Shown piece after piece: positions 1 to 5,436 of a stretch of DNA of 5,871 nt. Origin of the DNA: Methanobacteriota archaeon. Its GTDB lineage: Archaea > Altiarchaeota > Altiarchaeia > IMC4 > QMZM01. The number at the start of each line of letters is the position of its first letter. Position 1 is the first letter of the stretch. Below the pieces are notes generated by a model that saw only the letters and a list, made by a program, of their open reading frames with translations, was not told the origin of the DNA and did no database searches. Both the position numbers and the translations under genes were made by a program. The DNA lies in assembly GCA_903930485.1 (NCBI GenBank), contig CAIYYO010000283.1:1-5871 (forward strand). The letters are read 5' to 3'.

Positions 1-1
1 G

Positions 2-367
2 ACGCTTCTGGACGTTGACCACGGCACGTATCCGTTTGTCACGTCTTCAAACGCGACTGCCGGCGGCGCGGCAACAGGGACAGGTGTTGGCCCCTCAAGG
101 ATAGACAAGGTCATAGGCGTCGTCACGAGGATAGACCTCTTCGGAAAAGACGCCAGGATATCTAAGGAATCAGGCAAGATCAGGACGACTAGGATAGAGC
201 ACATCATGAGGACGCCGGCAACGACCGTTAGTCCCGAGACTACGACAGAGGACGCGGGAAAACTCATGACCGAGAAAGGGATAATAATGCTGCCAGTCGT
301 CGGAAAGAAAGGAGAATTGCTCGGCGTCGTCAACATCGAGGAAGTGATAGCCGCATACATACCGTAG
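2..367 (+). CDS. 5'-partial frame: PurA fragment joined to CBS-domain C-terminal part
   Basis: This frame is open from the window edge and ends at TAG 365-367 (121 residues visible). Residues 1-40 match adenylosuccinate synthetase, the enzyme joining IMP and aspartate in AMP synthesis. The run DVDHGTYPFVTSSN followed by AGG, GTGVGP and IDKVIGV aligns with about residues 226-265 of E. coli PurA, and T14 corresponds to the IMP-contacting Thr239. Instead of PurA's expected KAY.TRVG.GPFPTE, the frame continues as VTRIDLFGKDA, the typical last strand and helix of a CBS motif. A linker and one full CBS motif follow (MRTPATTVSPETT near residues 70-82, then LPVV, LLGVV and EEVIAAYI). The PurA C-terminal part, including the Arg-rich IMP/aspartate loop, is missing, as is most of the first CBS motif. 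The product should therefore have no PurA activity. It could be a real rearrangement, a pseudogene or an assembly chimera. The domain calls are firm; the biological reality of the join is not. Confidence 0.75.
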   Translation, partial: TLLDVDHGTYPFVTSSNATAGGAATGTGVGPSRIDKVIGVVTRIDLFGKDARISKESGKIRTTRIEHIMRTPATTVSPETTTEDAGKLMTEKGIIMLPVVGKKGELLGVVNIEEVIAAYIP

Positions 368-386
368 CCTCCATTATATTCTTTTT

Positions 387-395
387 CTTATAATC
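387..395 (+). promoter_or_regulatory. Putative TATA box of serS2 (leaderless)
   Basis: The AT-rich element CTTATAATC is centred about 26 nt upstream of the serS2 ATG at 417, inside the 49-nt gap after the CBS frame. Archaeal transcription starts about 25 nt downstream of the TATA centre, so the mRNA would begin at or next to the ATG. There is no Shine-Dalgarno-like purine run before the start, which agrees with leaderless translation. The call rests on position and composition only. Confidence 0.5.
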
Positions 396-416
396 CGATA
401 AATTAACCGATACAAT

Positions 417-1928
417 ATGAAATTCTCTATGGACTGCCAGCTCACCATGAGCAGGGACCTGGAAGGAATAGACGTCAAGGTGATCCTGGAAAAGACCGGA
501 GACCTCCTGGACAAAGGCGCGCCAGAAGGTGCAGGCGCCCGTATAGAGAAGCAGTCCGTATCCGGAGACAAGATATTCCTAACAATAACATCCGGCAGAT
601 ACGTGAGGCCGCACGATGCCGTCTACAGGCTCAAGAATTTCCTGTCGACGCATCTGGGAAAGGAATACCACGTAGGCGTCCGGGGGATACACGCCCTGAG
701 ATACGAGATAGAATTAGAACTGGACAAGGAGCCGAAGAAAACGTTTACTTTACCGTTCGTCAAAGAGATGACCTTCAGCGGAAAGTCATGCCGCATGGTC
801 CTGGAAAACCTCGACGAAGAATTCCTCCAGAACAACTACGTCGACAGGATCGTCACCCTGGTATCGGAAAAGATCGAGGCCCAGCACTACGAAGGAAAAG
901 CAGAGCACTGGGAGCTGATGTGGGCGTCACCTGAGAAAAAGCACGCATGGGACAAGGACCCGACGGTCGAGATGGAGAGGAAGAACTGGATAATGCACCG
1001 CGGCCGCGGCCAATGGATTTACGGGCCGATGGCAACCCGCATCGTCAAAACCTTCGAATCGATCGTCCTTGAAGAACTTGTAAAACCGCTCGAATTCTCC
1101 GAGATGATATTCCCGAAATGCGAGACATGGGACATCTGGAAGAAATCAGGCCACGCGAAAAGCATATACGGCGAGATATATTACCTGTGCCAGCCCAAGA
1201 CCCGCGACAAGGAATACTGGGAGGACGTCATCGACACCTACAAGATAACGGGCGAAGTGCCGCTGCACCTCATCAAGGACAAGATCAAGGAACCGATAGG
1301 CGGCGTCACATACGCGCAGTGCCCGGCCTTCTGGCCCTACGTCGACGGAAAGACTCTCGCAGACGAAAGCCTGCCGCTGAAAGTCTTCGACCGATCCGGC
1401 ACGTCAATGAGATACGAATCAGGCGGCATACACGGGATCGAACGAGTAGACGAATTCCACAGGATAGAACTCGTCTGGTCAGGCTACCCGGAACAGGTCC
1501 GCGAAGTCCGGAGCAAGATCATCGAAAGATACAAGCACATCTTCAACGACATACTCGACCTGGAATGGCGTATGGCATGGGTCACGCCCTGGTTCATGGC
1601 ACAAGAAGGGCTCATCGGCGTCAAAGACGAAACAGAGAAACGGGATATTGGAACGATCGACTTCGAATCATACCTTCCGTACAGGGGCACGCGCAAGGAG
1701 TCGGAATGGCTGGAGTTCCAGAACGCGTCCAACAACGGAGACAAGTACACGAAGGGGTTTAACGTGAAATCGCAGAAGGGATCGGAACTGTGGAGCGGGT
1801 GTACGGGGATTGGCATGGAGAGATGGCTGGCGACATTCACGGCTCAGAAAGGATTGGATATCGAGAAGTGGCCGAAGGAATTCTTGAAGAGATTTGGAGA
1901 GGTTCCTCAAGAAATAAAATTCCTGTAA
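417..1928 (+). CDS. serS: Type-2 (methanogen-type) seryl-tRNA synthetase
   Basis: Cytoplasmic class II aminoacyl-tRNA synthetase that activates serine with ATP and charges tRNA(Ser), and tRNA(Sec) where present. At 503 residues it has the usual length of the rare archaeal type-2 enzyme. Residues 1-165 form the family's own N-terminal tRNA-binding domain, which differs from the coiled-coil arm of common SerRS. The catalytic core follows: motif 1 around 203-234, motif 2 around 325-354 (FDRSGTSMRYESGG, then ERVDEFHRIE) and motif 3 around 461-471 (GCTGIGMERW). The active-site zinc ligands known from Methanosarcina barkeri (Cys306, Glu355, Cys461) match Cys302, Glu351 and Cys462 here, and the first two keep the same 49-residue spacing. 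The ATG at 417 is chosen because the protein starts like the family and a TATA box lies 26 nt upstream. The gene looks intact and stands alone, convergent with the thioredoxin gene downstream. Confidence 0.96.
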   Translation: MKFSMDCQLTMSRDLEGIDVKVILEKTGDLLDKGAPEGAGARIEKQSVSGDKIFLTITSGRYVRPHDAVYRLKNFLSTHLGKEYHVGVRGIHALRYEIELELDKEPKKTFTLPFVKEMTFSGKSCRMVLENLDEEFLQNNYVDRIVTLVSEKIEAQHYEGKAEHWELMWASPEKKHAWDKDPTVEMERKNWIMHRGRGQWIYGPMATRIVKTFESIVLEELVKPLEFSEMIFPKCETWDIWKKSGHAKSIYGEIYYLCQPKTRDKEYWEDVIDTYKITGEVPLHLIKDKIKEPIGGVTYAQCPAFWPYVDGKTLADESLPLKVFDRSGTSMRYESGGIHGIERVDEFHRIELVWSGYPEQVREVRSKIIERYKHIFNDILDLEWRMAWVTPWFMAQEGLIGVKDETEKRDIGTIDFESYLPYRGTRKESEWLEFQNASNNGDKYTKGFNVKSQKGSELWSGCTGIGMERWLATFTAQKGLDIEKWPKEFLKRFGEVPQEIKFL

Positions 1929-1936
1929 ATTCGTCA

Positions 1937-1962
1937 GAGGGACTAGCGAAGCGATGTCCCTC
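1937..1962 (+). other. Hairpin 1 downstream of serS2
   Basis: A perfect 7-bp inverted repeat, GAGGGAC (1937-1943) with GTCCCTC (1956-1962), encloses a 12-nt loop and begins 8 nt after the serS2 stop codon. No T-run follows, so it does not resemble a standard archaeal (oligo-T) or bacterial intrinsic terminator. It could protect or process the serS2 3' end. Function is not shown by the sequence. Confidence 0.4.
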
Positions 1963-1968
1963 GCAGTG

Positions 1969-1989
1969 TGAACGGATGTTGGCCGTTCA
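1969..1989 (+). other. Hairpin 2 downstream of serS2
   Basis: A second perfect 7-bp inverted repeat, TGAACGG (1969-1975) with CCGTTCA (1983-1989), encloses the 7-nt loop ATGTTGG. It lies 6 nt after hairpin 1. The two stems in a row within the 143-nt convergent gap suggest a structured 3' UTR or small RNA, but no known RNA family is recognised and no oligo-T tract follows. Confidence 0.4.
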
Positions 1990-1990
1990 A

Positions 1991-2023
1991 GGGGAAGTGC
2001 CGATGGGGATAAGGTTCCTGTAG
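1991..2023 (+). pseudogene. Possible relic copy of the serS2 3' end
   Basis: Read in the frame ending at TAG 2021-2023, this stretch encodes GEVPMGIRFL plus stop. The true serS2 C-terminus (1896-1928) encodes GEVPQEIKFL plus stop. Eight of ten residues are identical and one is conservative. The DNA differs mainly at third codon positions in the first four codons (GGA/GGG, GAG/GAA, GTT/GTG, CCT/CCG), as expected of two diverged coding copies. It lies in a different frame from serS2 and has no start of its own. It may be a scar left when one serS2 allele replaced or duplicated another. The match is short, so chance is not excluded. Confidence 0.4.
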
Positions 2024-2071
2024 ATAAATGACTATCAAGTCGGTACAATCGGCCAATATCAAGTATTGCAA

Positions 2072-3163
2072 CTACTCAGCTTCGCCTTTCTTTACGCTCC
2101 CGTCGTCCGCCTTCGACCCGCCTTTTCTGAGAAGCAGCGCGAGCACCACAATCAGAACTATCACAACCACCAGTATTATAAGAATCGTGCCGTCGTCCCC
2201 GGCCCCCTTTCCCGTAGGCTGCGCCGTAATAGTCGTCTCCTGTACTGGCCGGGTCGTCGACGTGACAATCGTAGTCGTCGTCGGGTGCTCTTTCACATAC
2301 GCCTCATATTTCTGGTCAGGGGAAAGGCATCCGTAAATCGTGCAGTTGTTAGTCGCATTTGTAATACCCGTCTCTGTTTCGTTGTCTTTTGTTATGTATC
2401 CTTCGATCATTTGGTCTCCTATGAACGTTGTTGGGACTCCCTGGGCTATTTTGCCGTAGGCTTTGGCCAAGGTGTCGAAGAACCTGGCGTTGGATTCGTT
2501 GTTGAATACTTCGAGGCTTTTCACGTTCATCTGCGGATATGTCTTTATCACTTTTTGGATGAAGGGCTCCATCTGCGCGCAGTGCGGGCATCCGTCTCCG
2601 TAGAAGAAGTACATTGTGATGCTGCCGTTCGCGACCTGTTGCCTTATGGGACGGGTGGTCGTAGTCGCGGGGCTTGTCGTCGTTGGAGTCGTTGTTGTCG
2701 TCAAGGCGGTCGAGGTCGTCGTCGTCGTACCGGGCGGCGCCGTCGAGGTCGTTGCGGGAGGTTTGCTTCGGTATGCCGCGAGTATGTCGTCGGGGCTTGC
2801 GCATTTCTTCTGCGAGCAGGCTAGGATCATTGTTTCCGTCTGGTTCTCGGTCTTCGGCCCGTTGTATCCCATTATCATCTGGTCGGATATGAACACGTCC
2901 GGGACCACGGTCGCGTTTTTTGAGTAGGCTGCGGCCATATCATTCAGGAGGAGCAAATTGTCCTTGTTATTGAATACCTCGAGGCTTTTCACCTGGAGGT
3001 TCTTGTATTTTCCCTGCATCTTTTCTATGAACGGCTCCATGGCCGCGCAGTGCGGGCAGCCTTGTCCCCAGAAGAAATACATCGTGACCTTTTCTGCCGG
3101 CGCAGAATACGCCGCCTGCGCCAGGGCCAAGAACGCCAATGCCAATAAAATTCTCTGTTTCAT
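2072..3163 (-). CDS. Membrane-anchored tandem thioredoxin-fold protein (two CPHC domains)
   Basis: A 363-residue exported thiol-disulfide protein. Residues 1-20 are a signal peptide (MKQR, then a Leu/Ala core, cut near AYSA/APA). Thioredoxin-like domain 1 spans about 25-134, with CPHC at 36-39 and a cis-Pro candidate at P88. A Thr/Pro-rich linker covers about 135-172. Domain 2 spans about 181-293, with CPHC at 192-195 and P244. A second Thr-rich stalk (294-315), a transmembrane helix (about 326-345) and a short charged tail follow. Each domain also carries a C-x4-C pair near its end (C116/C121, C274/C279). At least six N-X-S/T sequons suggest a glycosylated surface protein. The active sites should face outside with the tail in the cytoplasm. 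The frame is open to 3469, but the ATG at 3163 is chosen because it gives the signal peptide and starts 7 nt after the upstream stop codon. No Shine-Dalgarno is seen, so translational coupling is plausible. The reaction direction (oxidase, isomerase or reductase) and partner are unknown. Confidence 0.88.
   Translation of the reverse strand: MKQRILLALAFLALAQAAYSAPAEKVTMYFFWGQGCPHCAAMEPFIEKMQGKYKNLQVKSLEVFNNKDNLLLLNDMAAAYSKNATVVPDVFISDQMIMGYNGPKTENQTETMILACSQKKCASPDDILAAYRSKPPATTSTAPPGTTTTTSTALTTTTTPTTTSPATTTTRPIRQQVANGSITMYFFYGDGCPHCAQMEPFIQKVIKTYPQMNVKSLEVFNNESNARFFDTLAKAYGKIAQGVPTTFIGDQMIEGYITKDNETETGITNATNNCTIYGCLSPDQKYEAYVKEHPTTTTIVTSTTRPVQETTITAQPTGKGAGDDGTILIILVVVIVLIVVLALLLRKGGSKADDGSVKKGEAE
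2285..3091 (-). repeat. Internal duplication of the thioredoxin-fold domain
   Basis: The segments encoding domain 1 (about 2762-3091) and domain 2 (about 2285-2623) are homologous copies. By eye, well over half of the first 45 residues are identical, including TMYFF, GCPHCA, MEPFI and VKSLEVFNN. The DNA is similar too: positions 2502-2524 and 2970-2992 match at 22 of 23 bases, and a 15-base run CGCGCAGTGCGGGCA appears in both copies (from 2576 and from 3045). Similarity falls off sharply in the second half of each domain. This suggests an in-gene tandem duplication with conservation or gene conversion around the active site. Confidence 0.8.
2630..2761 (-). repeat. Low-complexity Thr-rich linker between the thioredoxin domains
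   Basis: On the coding strand this region is built of ACG/ACA/ACC/ACT codons with some Pro, Ser and Ala, giving runs of up to five threonines. The other strand shows it as GTC/GTT triplets, for example GTCGTCGTCGTC near 2716-2728. It behaves as a flexible, probably O-glycosylated spacer, and its length is likely variable between strains because of the triplet repeats. Confidence 0.7.
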
Positions 3164-3170
3164 TTTATTT

Positions 3171-3611
3171 TCACATGATGAGCGGCCGGTCCAGGACGCA
3201 TGTCCTGTAGGTGCCGCCGTCCTGGGGATAGTTGCAAAGGCACATCTTGCCCTCTTTGTTCGTCCCTTCGCACAAGGTGCCGTCGGTGCATTTGTCGCAG
3301 TTCTCGAGGGTCGGCGCAGTCGTTGTCGTCGCAGGAGGCCGGGGCATTGTCGAAGCCGCAGGAGCCTCTGTAGTGACCACGGGAACCTCTTCAGTCGTTT
3401 CCGGGCTGGACGAAACCGGCGGCATGTTGACTGTCTCGGGCACCGGCTCGGTCGAAGGCACAGGCGCAAGCGTCGACGGTTCCGCGGCAGGCTGCGTCGA
3501 TGCGATCGATTCCGTCGAAGCCGTTGTCGTCTGCGGCGTGTTTCCCCCGCCTATGCACAGGCAGGCGAACAGCATCAGGAAGGCCGATGCTAAAGCTATT
3601 TCTTTGTCCAT
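3171..3611 (-). CDS. Small Cys-rich lipoprotein with Thr/Pro/Ser-rich stalk
   Basis: A 146-residue exported protein that I do not recognise as a named family. Residues 1-16 are a short hydrophobic signal ending in a lipobox-like LFAC, so Cys17 would be the lipidated residue. LCIGGG follows, a Gly-rich tether typical of archaeal lipoproteins. Residues 24-103 are a Thr/Pro/Ser/Glu-rich stalk. The C-terminal 43 residues hold six cysteines (105, 108, 114, 124, 126, 138), starting CDKC, with Gly, Asp and Lys between them. This fits a small disulfide-stabilised or metal-binding extracellular domain. The gene is first in a two-gene unit, and the tandem-thioredoxin gene starts 7 nt after its stop codon. 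The thioredoxin domains may act on this Cys-rich domain, which is inference. The start at 3611 gives the complete signal peptide. The coding call is supported by the signal, the lipobox and the operon arrangement. Confidence 0.8.
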   Translation of the reverse strand: MDKEIALASAFLMLFACLCIGGGNTPQTTTASTESIASTQPAAEPSTLAPVPSTEPVPETVNMPPVSSSPETTEEVPVVTTEAPAASTMPRPPATTTTAPTLENCDKCTDGTLCEGTNKEGKMCLCNYPQDGGTYRTCVLDRPLIM

Positions 3612-3714
3612 CTTTGGTTTAAGGCCTAAACTATAATGGATTAGTCATTTATATCCGCTCTGGCCATTTTTAGGGTTATAAAACGCTAATATAACAATAG
3701 TTTAAGGTGGTTCG
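3612..3714. promoter_or_regulatory. Divergent promoter region between lipoprotein and permease genes
   Basis: A 103-nt AT-rich gap separates two divergent starts. On the minus strand, ATATAAAT (3647-3654) is a good TATA box with a GC-rich purine stretch (GCGG) just upstream. It would give a leader of roughly 13 nt for the lipoprotein gene. A weaker CCATTATAG (3631-3639) would give a leaderless start. On the plus strand, TTATAAAA (3676-3683) is the best TATA candidate for the permease. The close packing means the two promoters may share regulation. No clear operator palindrome is seen. Confidence 0.5.
3704..3710 (+). promoter_or_regulatory. Shine-Dalgarno-like site of the permease gene
   Basis: AAGGTGG lies 4 nt before the ATG at 3715. 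Its AGGTG core can pair with the anti-SD at the 16S rRNA 3' end. It is the clearest ribosome binding site in the window, in contrast to the apparently leaderless serS2 and isomerase genes, and it supports the chosen start. Confidence 0.55.
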
Positions 3715-4872
3715 ATGGATGAAGAAGATATAGTTGCAGTGCTCGCTTTATTGTTCCTTTTCTTCTATTTTATGCCCTACGCCATCCCGGAGACCGGCGA
3801 GCGTTCCGTCAACCCTCTCATAAACGGCCTATACCTCCTGCATGACTATGCGGTTTATTACATAATTCCGCTGATCCCCGCGCTCTTCATCACCGGCGCG
3901 GTCTCGGTCTTTTTGCCCAAGGGCGACCTTATCAAGAACCTCGAGAAGAAGCCAGTATCCGGAGCGTACGTCTGGGCCCTTTTCTCAGGCGCACTCCTGG
4001 CGGTTTATTCATCGATGATGTTTCCCATCTTCGCAGGCCTGCGCAAGAAGAAGGTAGACATCGGCCCAGCGATTTCATTCCTCTACGCGGCTTCGGCCTT
4101 GAACATACTCTCCATCCTGTTCGTCGGCATAGTCCTCGGCCCGGAGTATTCGCTTGCATTGATCCTGTTCTCCCTGGTTTTTGCATTGCTGATAGGCGTG
4201 TTTTCGAGCAGGTATTTCGGCGACGAGGGCAGGCGGAAATATACCGGACTTTTCGAGTACTGGGACCAGCTTAAGGAGGGCAGGGGTTTGAAGGAACTGG
4301 ACAGCCTCCCGGCCCACGACCCGTACGAGCTGATATTGTTCTTCGCAGGGATGCTCGCCTTGCTAGTGACGGCCGCATGGCCCCTCGATGGAGTATTAAA
4401 GACCGCAGTCATCCTCATCCTACTCGGTCTGCTCTGGCTTCACGTAAAGAGAAGCTTCAGGGAACTGGAGATCCGTATCTGGCTTAAAGAGACGTACCTT
4501 TTCTCAGAAAGATCCCTTCCCTTGCTGTTCATGAGCGTATTCATCATGGGCCTGTTCTCTTCGTTCATGCTGCCGGGCTCTCTTGAGAACAACCTCGGAG
4601 GAAACAGCGCGGTTGCAAGCATCCTGGGCTCGGTCTTCGGCGCGTCTCTATACTTTCCCACTCTAACGGACGTCCCGATCGCTAAGACGCTCCTCGATTA
4701 CGGCATGGGCGCCGGAGGGGTCCTCGCGTTCCTCCTCACCGCGCAGATGGTCTCTCCTACGACGATGTTCGTCCTGAGCAAGATAATAGGCGTAAGGAGG
4801 ACTACGGTTTACGTTATCCTGACAGTCGTCCTGAGCATCCTTGCAGGCCTTATTTTCGGCTTTTTCTTCTGA
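3715..4872 (+). CDS. Polytopic membrane protein, probable DUF318/ArsP-type permease
   Basis: A 385-residue integral membrane protein with about 10 hydrophobic helices (near 6-24, 46-67, 86-108, 117-141, 144-165, 204-222, 226-243, 266-286, 333-356 and 362-385). A charged cytoplasmic-type loop lies at about 166-200. Two related helix-loop elements, SGALLAVYSSMMFPIFAGL (91-109) and FGASLYFPTLTDVPIAKTL (308-326), are each followed by a small-residue helix with Asn or Pro (SALN, MVSPTT). This is the pseudo-twofold layout of the DUF318/ArsP_1 predicted permeases (COG0701). The family's Cys-containing motif before the first proline reads YSSMMFP here, and the protein contains no cysteine at all, so transport of thiol-binding arsenicals is unlikely. 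The substrate is unknown. The gene is divergent from the exported thioredoxin unit. Family assignment is by motif resemblance and is moderately sure; a membrane transporter is very likely. Confidence 0.72.
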   Translation: MDEEDIVAVLALLFLFFYFMPYAIPETGERSVNPLINGLYLLHDYAVYYIIPLIPALFITGAVSVFLPKGDLIKNLEKKPVSGAYVWALFSGALLAVYSSMMFPIFAGLRKKKVDIGPAISFLYAASALNILSILFVGIVLGPEYSLALILFSLVFALLIGVFSSRYFGDEGRRKYTGLFEYWDQLKEGRGLKELDSLPAHDPYELILFFAGMLALLVTAAWPLDGVLKTAVILILLGLLWLHVKRSFRELEIRIWLKETYLFSERSLPLLFMSVFIMGLFSSFMLPGSLENNLGGNSAVASILGSVFGASLYFPTLTDVPIAKTLLDYGMGAGGVLAFLLTAQMVSPTTMFVLSKIIGVRRTTVYVILTVVLSILAGLIFGFFF

Positions 4873-4895
4873 ACTTCCCGTCCTACAGTTCCCCG

Positions 4896-4904
4896 ATTTA
4901 ATAT
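4896..4904 (+). promoter_or_regulatory. Putative TATA box of the isomerase-dehydrogenase operon (leaderless)
   Basis: ATTTAATAT is centred about 27 nt before the ATG at 4927, within the 54-nt gap after the permease. No Shine-Dalgarno precedes the ATG. The geometry matches that of the serS2 promoter and again predicts a leaderless transcript. It implies that the isomerase gene has its own promoter and does not depend on read-through from the permease. Confidence 0.5.
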
Positions 4905-4926
4905 CCCGTTTACCTAATTTTATACC

Positions 4927-5433
4927 ATGAAACTTTCAGGCAAAGCGCACAGGTTCGGAGACGACATAAACACCGACCTGATCATCTCCGGCAAGCACAA
5001 ATTCAAGAGCCTGGACATCAAAGACATGTCCCGCCACCTGATGGAGGACCTCGACCCGGGCTTCTCGAAAAAAATCGCGCCAGGCGACTACATCGTCGCG
5101 GGAAGGAATTTCGGCTGCGGATCCTCGCGGGAACAGGCGCCTCTCGTCATAAAAGCGGCCGGCATATCGGCAGTGATAGCGCAGTCTTTTGCAAGGATAT
5201 TTTTCAGGAACGCCATCAACGTCGGCCTCCCGGTGATAGAGTGCGAGGACGCGTGCAGGATAGAGCCCGGAGACGTATTGGAAGTCGATCTCGACAAAGG
5301 ACTCGTGTTAGACAAGACGAAGAACCTGAAGCTCGCGGTGAAGCCTTTGCCTAAGGTCATGATAAAGATCCTGCAGGACGGCGGATTGACGGCGCATTTC
5401 AGGAAGCACGGGGGCTTCGCTCTCAAGGAATAG
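4927..5433 (+). CDS. Aconitase/isopropylmalate/homoaconitate isomerase-family small subunit
   Basis: The swivel-domain subunit of a two-subunit [4Fe-4S] hydro-lyase. It would pair with a large subunit (not in this window) to isomerise citrate, isopropylmalate or homocitrate-type acids in the cytoplasm. At 168 residues it matches archaeal LeuD/HacB length. Visible signatures are FGDDINTDLIISG (10-22), the active-site loop GRNFGCGSSREQAP (59-72; S66/S67 and R68 correspond to the Ser-Ser-Arg of aconitase) and SFARIFFRNAINVGLP (87-102). The substrate-recognition loop after IISG reads KHKFK. It replaces the YLRT of Methanocaldococcus HacB and is about one residue longer, so substrate cannot be read from known loop types. 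The adjacent gene resembles isocitrate dehydrogenase, which favours an aconitase-like role by context. The ATG at 4927 is supported by family alignment and the TATA spacing. Confidence 0.9.
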   Translation: MKLSGKAHRFGDDINTDLIISGKHKFKSLDIKDMSRHLMEDLDPGFSKKIAPGDYIVAGRNFGCGSSREQAPLVIKAAGISAVIAQSFARIFFRNAINVGLPVIECEDACRIEPGDVLEVDLDKGLVLDKTKNLKLAVKPLPKVMIKILQDGGLTAHFRKHGGFALKE

Positions 5434-5436
5434 AAA

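Noticed and set aside
1118..1762. An open frame in another reading frame inside serS2.
   Set aside because: It is an Arg/His-rich shadow of a gene whose motifs and length fully match the SerRS family.
1790..2023. A separate 77-residue gene overlapping the end of serS2.
   Set aside because: Most of it is serS2 read out of frame. Only its last ~10 codons resemble anything (the serS2 C-terminus), so it is reported as a possible relic and not as a gene.
2033..2064. The direct repeat TATCAAGT (2033-2040 and 2057-2064) as an attachment site or operator.
   Set aside because: It is only 8 nt, lies in the 3' flank between convergent genes, and has no integrase or regulator nearby.
2690..2730. A GTC-rich repeat tract as a possible CRISPR or regulatory repeat.
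   Set aside because: The triplets are simply Thr codons of the linker on the minus strand. There are no spaced, equal-length repeat units.
2066..2824. A long plus-strand open frame opposite the thioredoxin gene.
   Set aside because: It is Arg-rich and arises from the reverse complement of Thr codons (GTC/GTT repeats). It shows no recognisable domain, and the opposite strand is clearly coding.
3164..3469. An upstream in-frame extension of the tandem-thioredoxin gene (start at 3469).
   Set aside because: It would overlap the lipoprotein gene almost completely in another frame. The extension is Arg/Pro-rich low-quality sequence without a domain, and it would bury the clear signal peptide that begins at the ATG at 3163.
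2958..3593. Plus-strand open frames opposite the lipoprotein gene, including 3232-3636.
   Set aside because: Their composition mirrors the Thr/Pro-rich stalk on the other strand. They have no domain or ribosome binding site, and they overlap a gene with signal peptide and lipobox.
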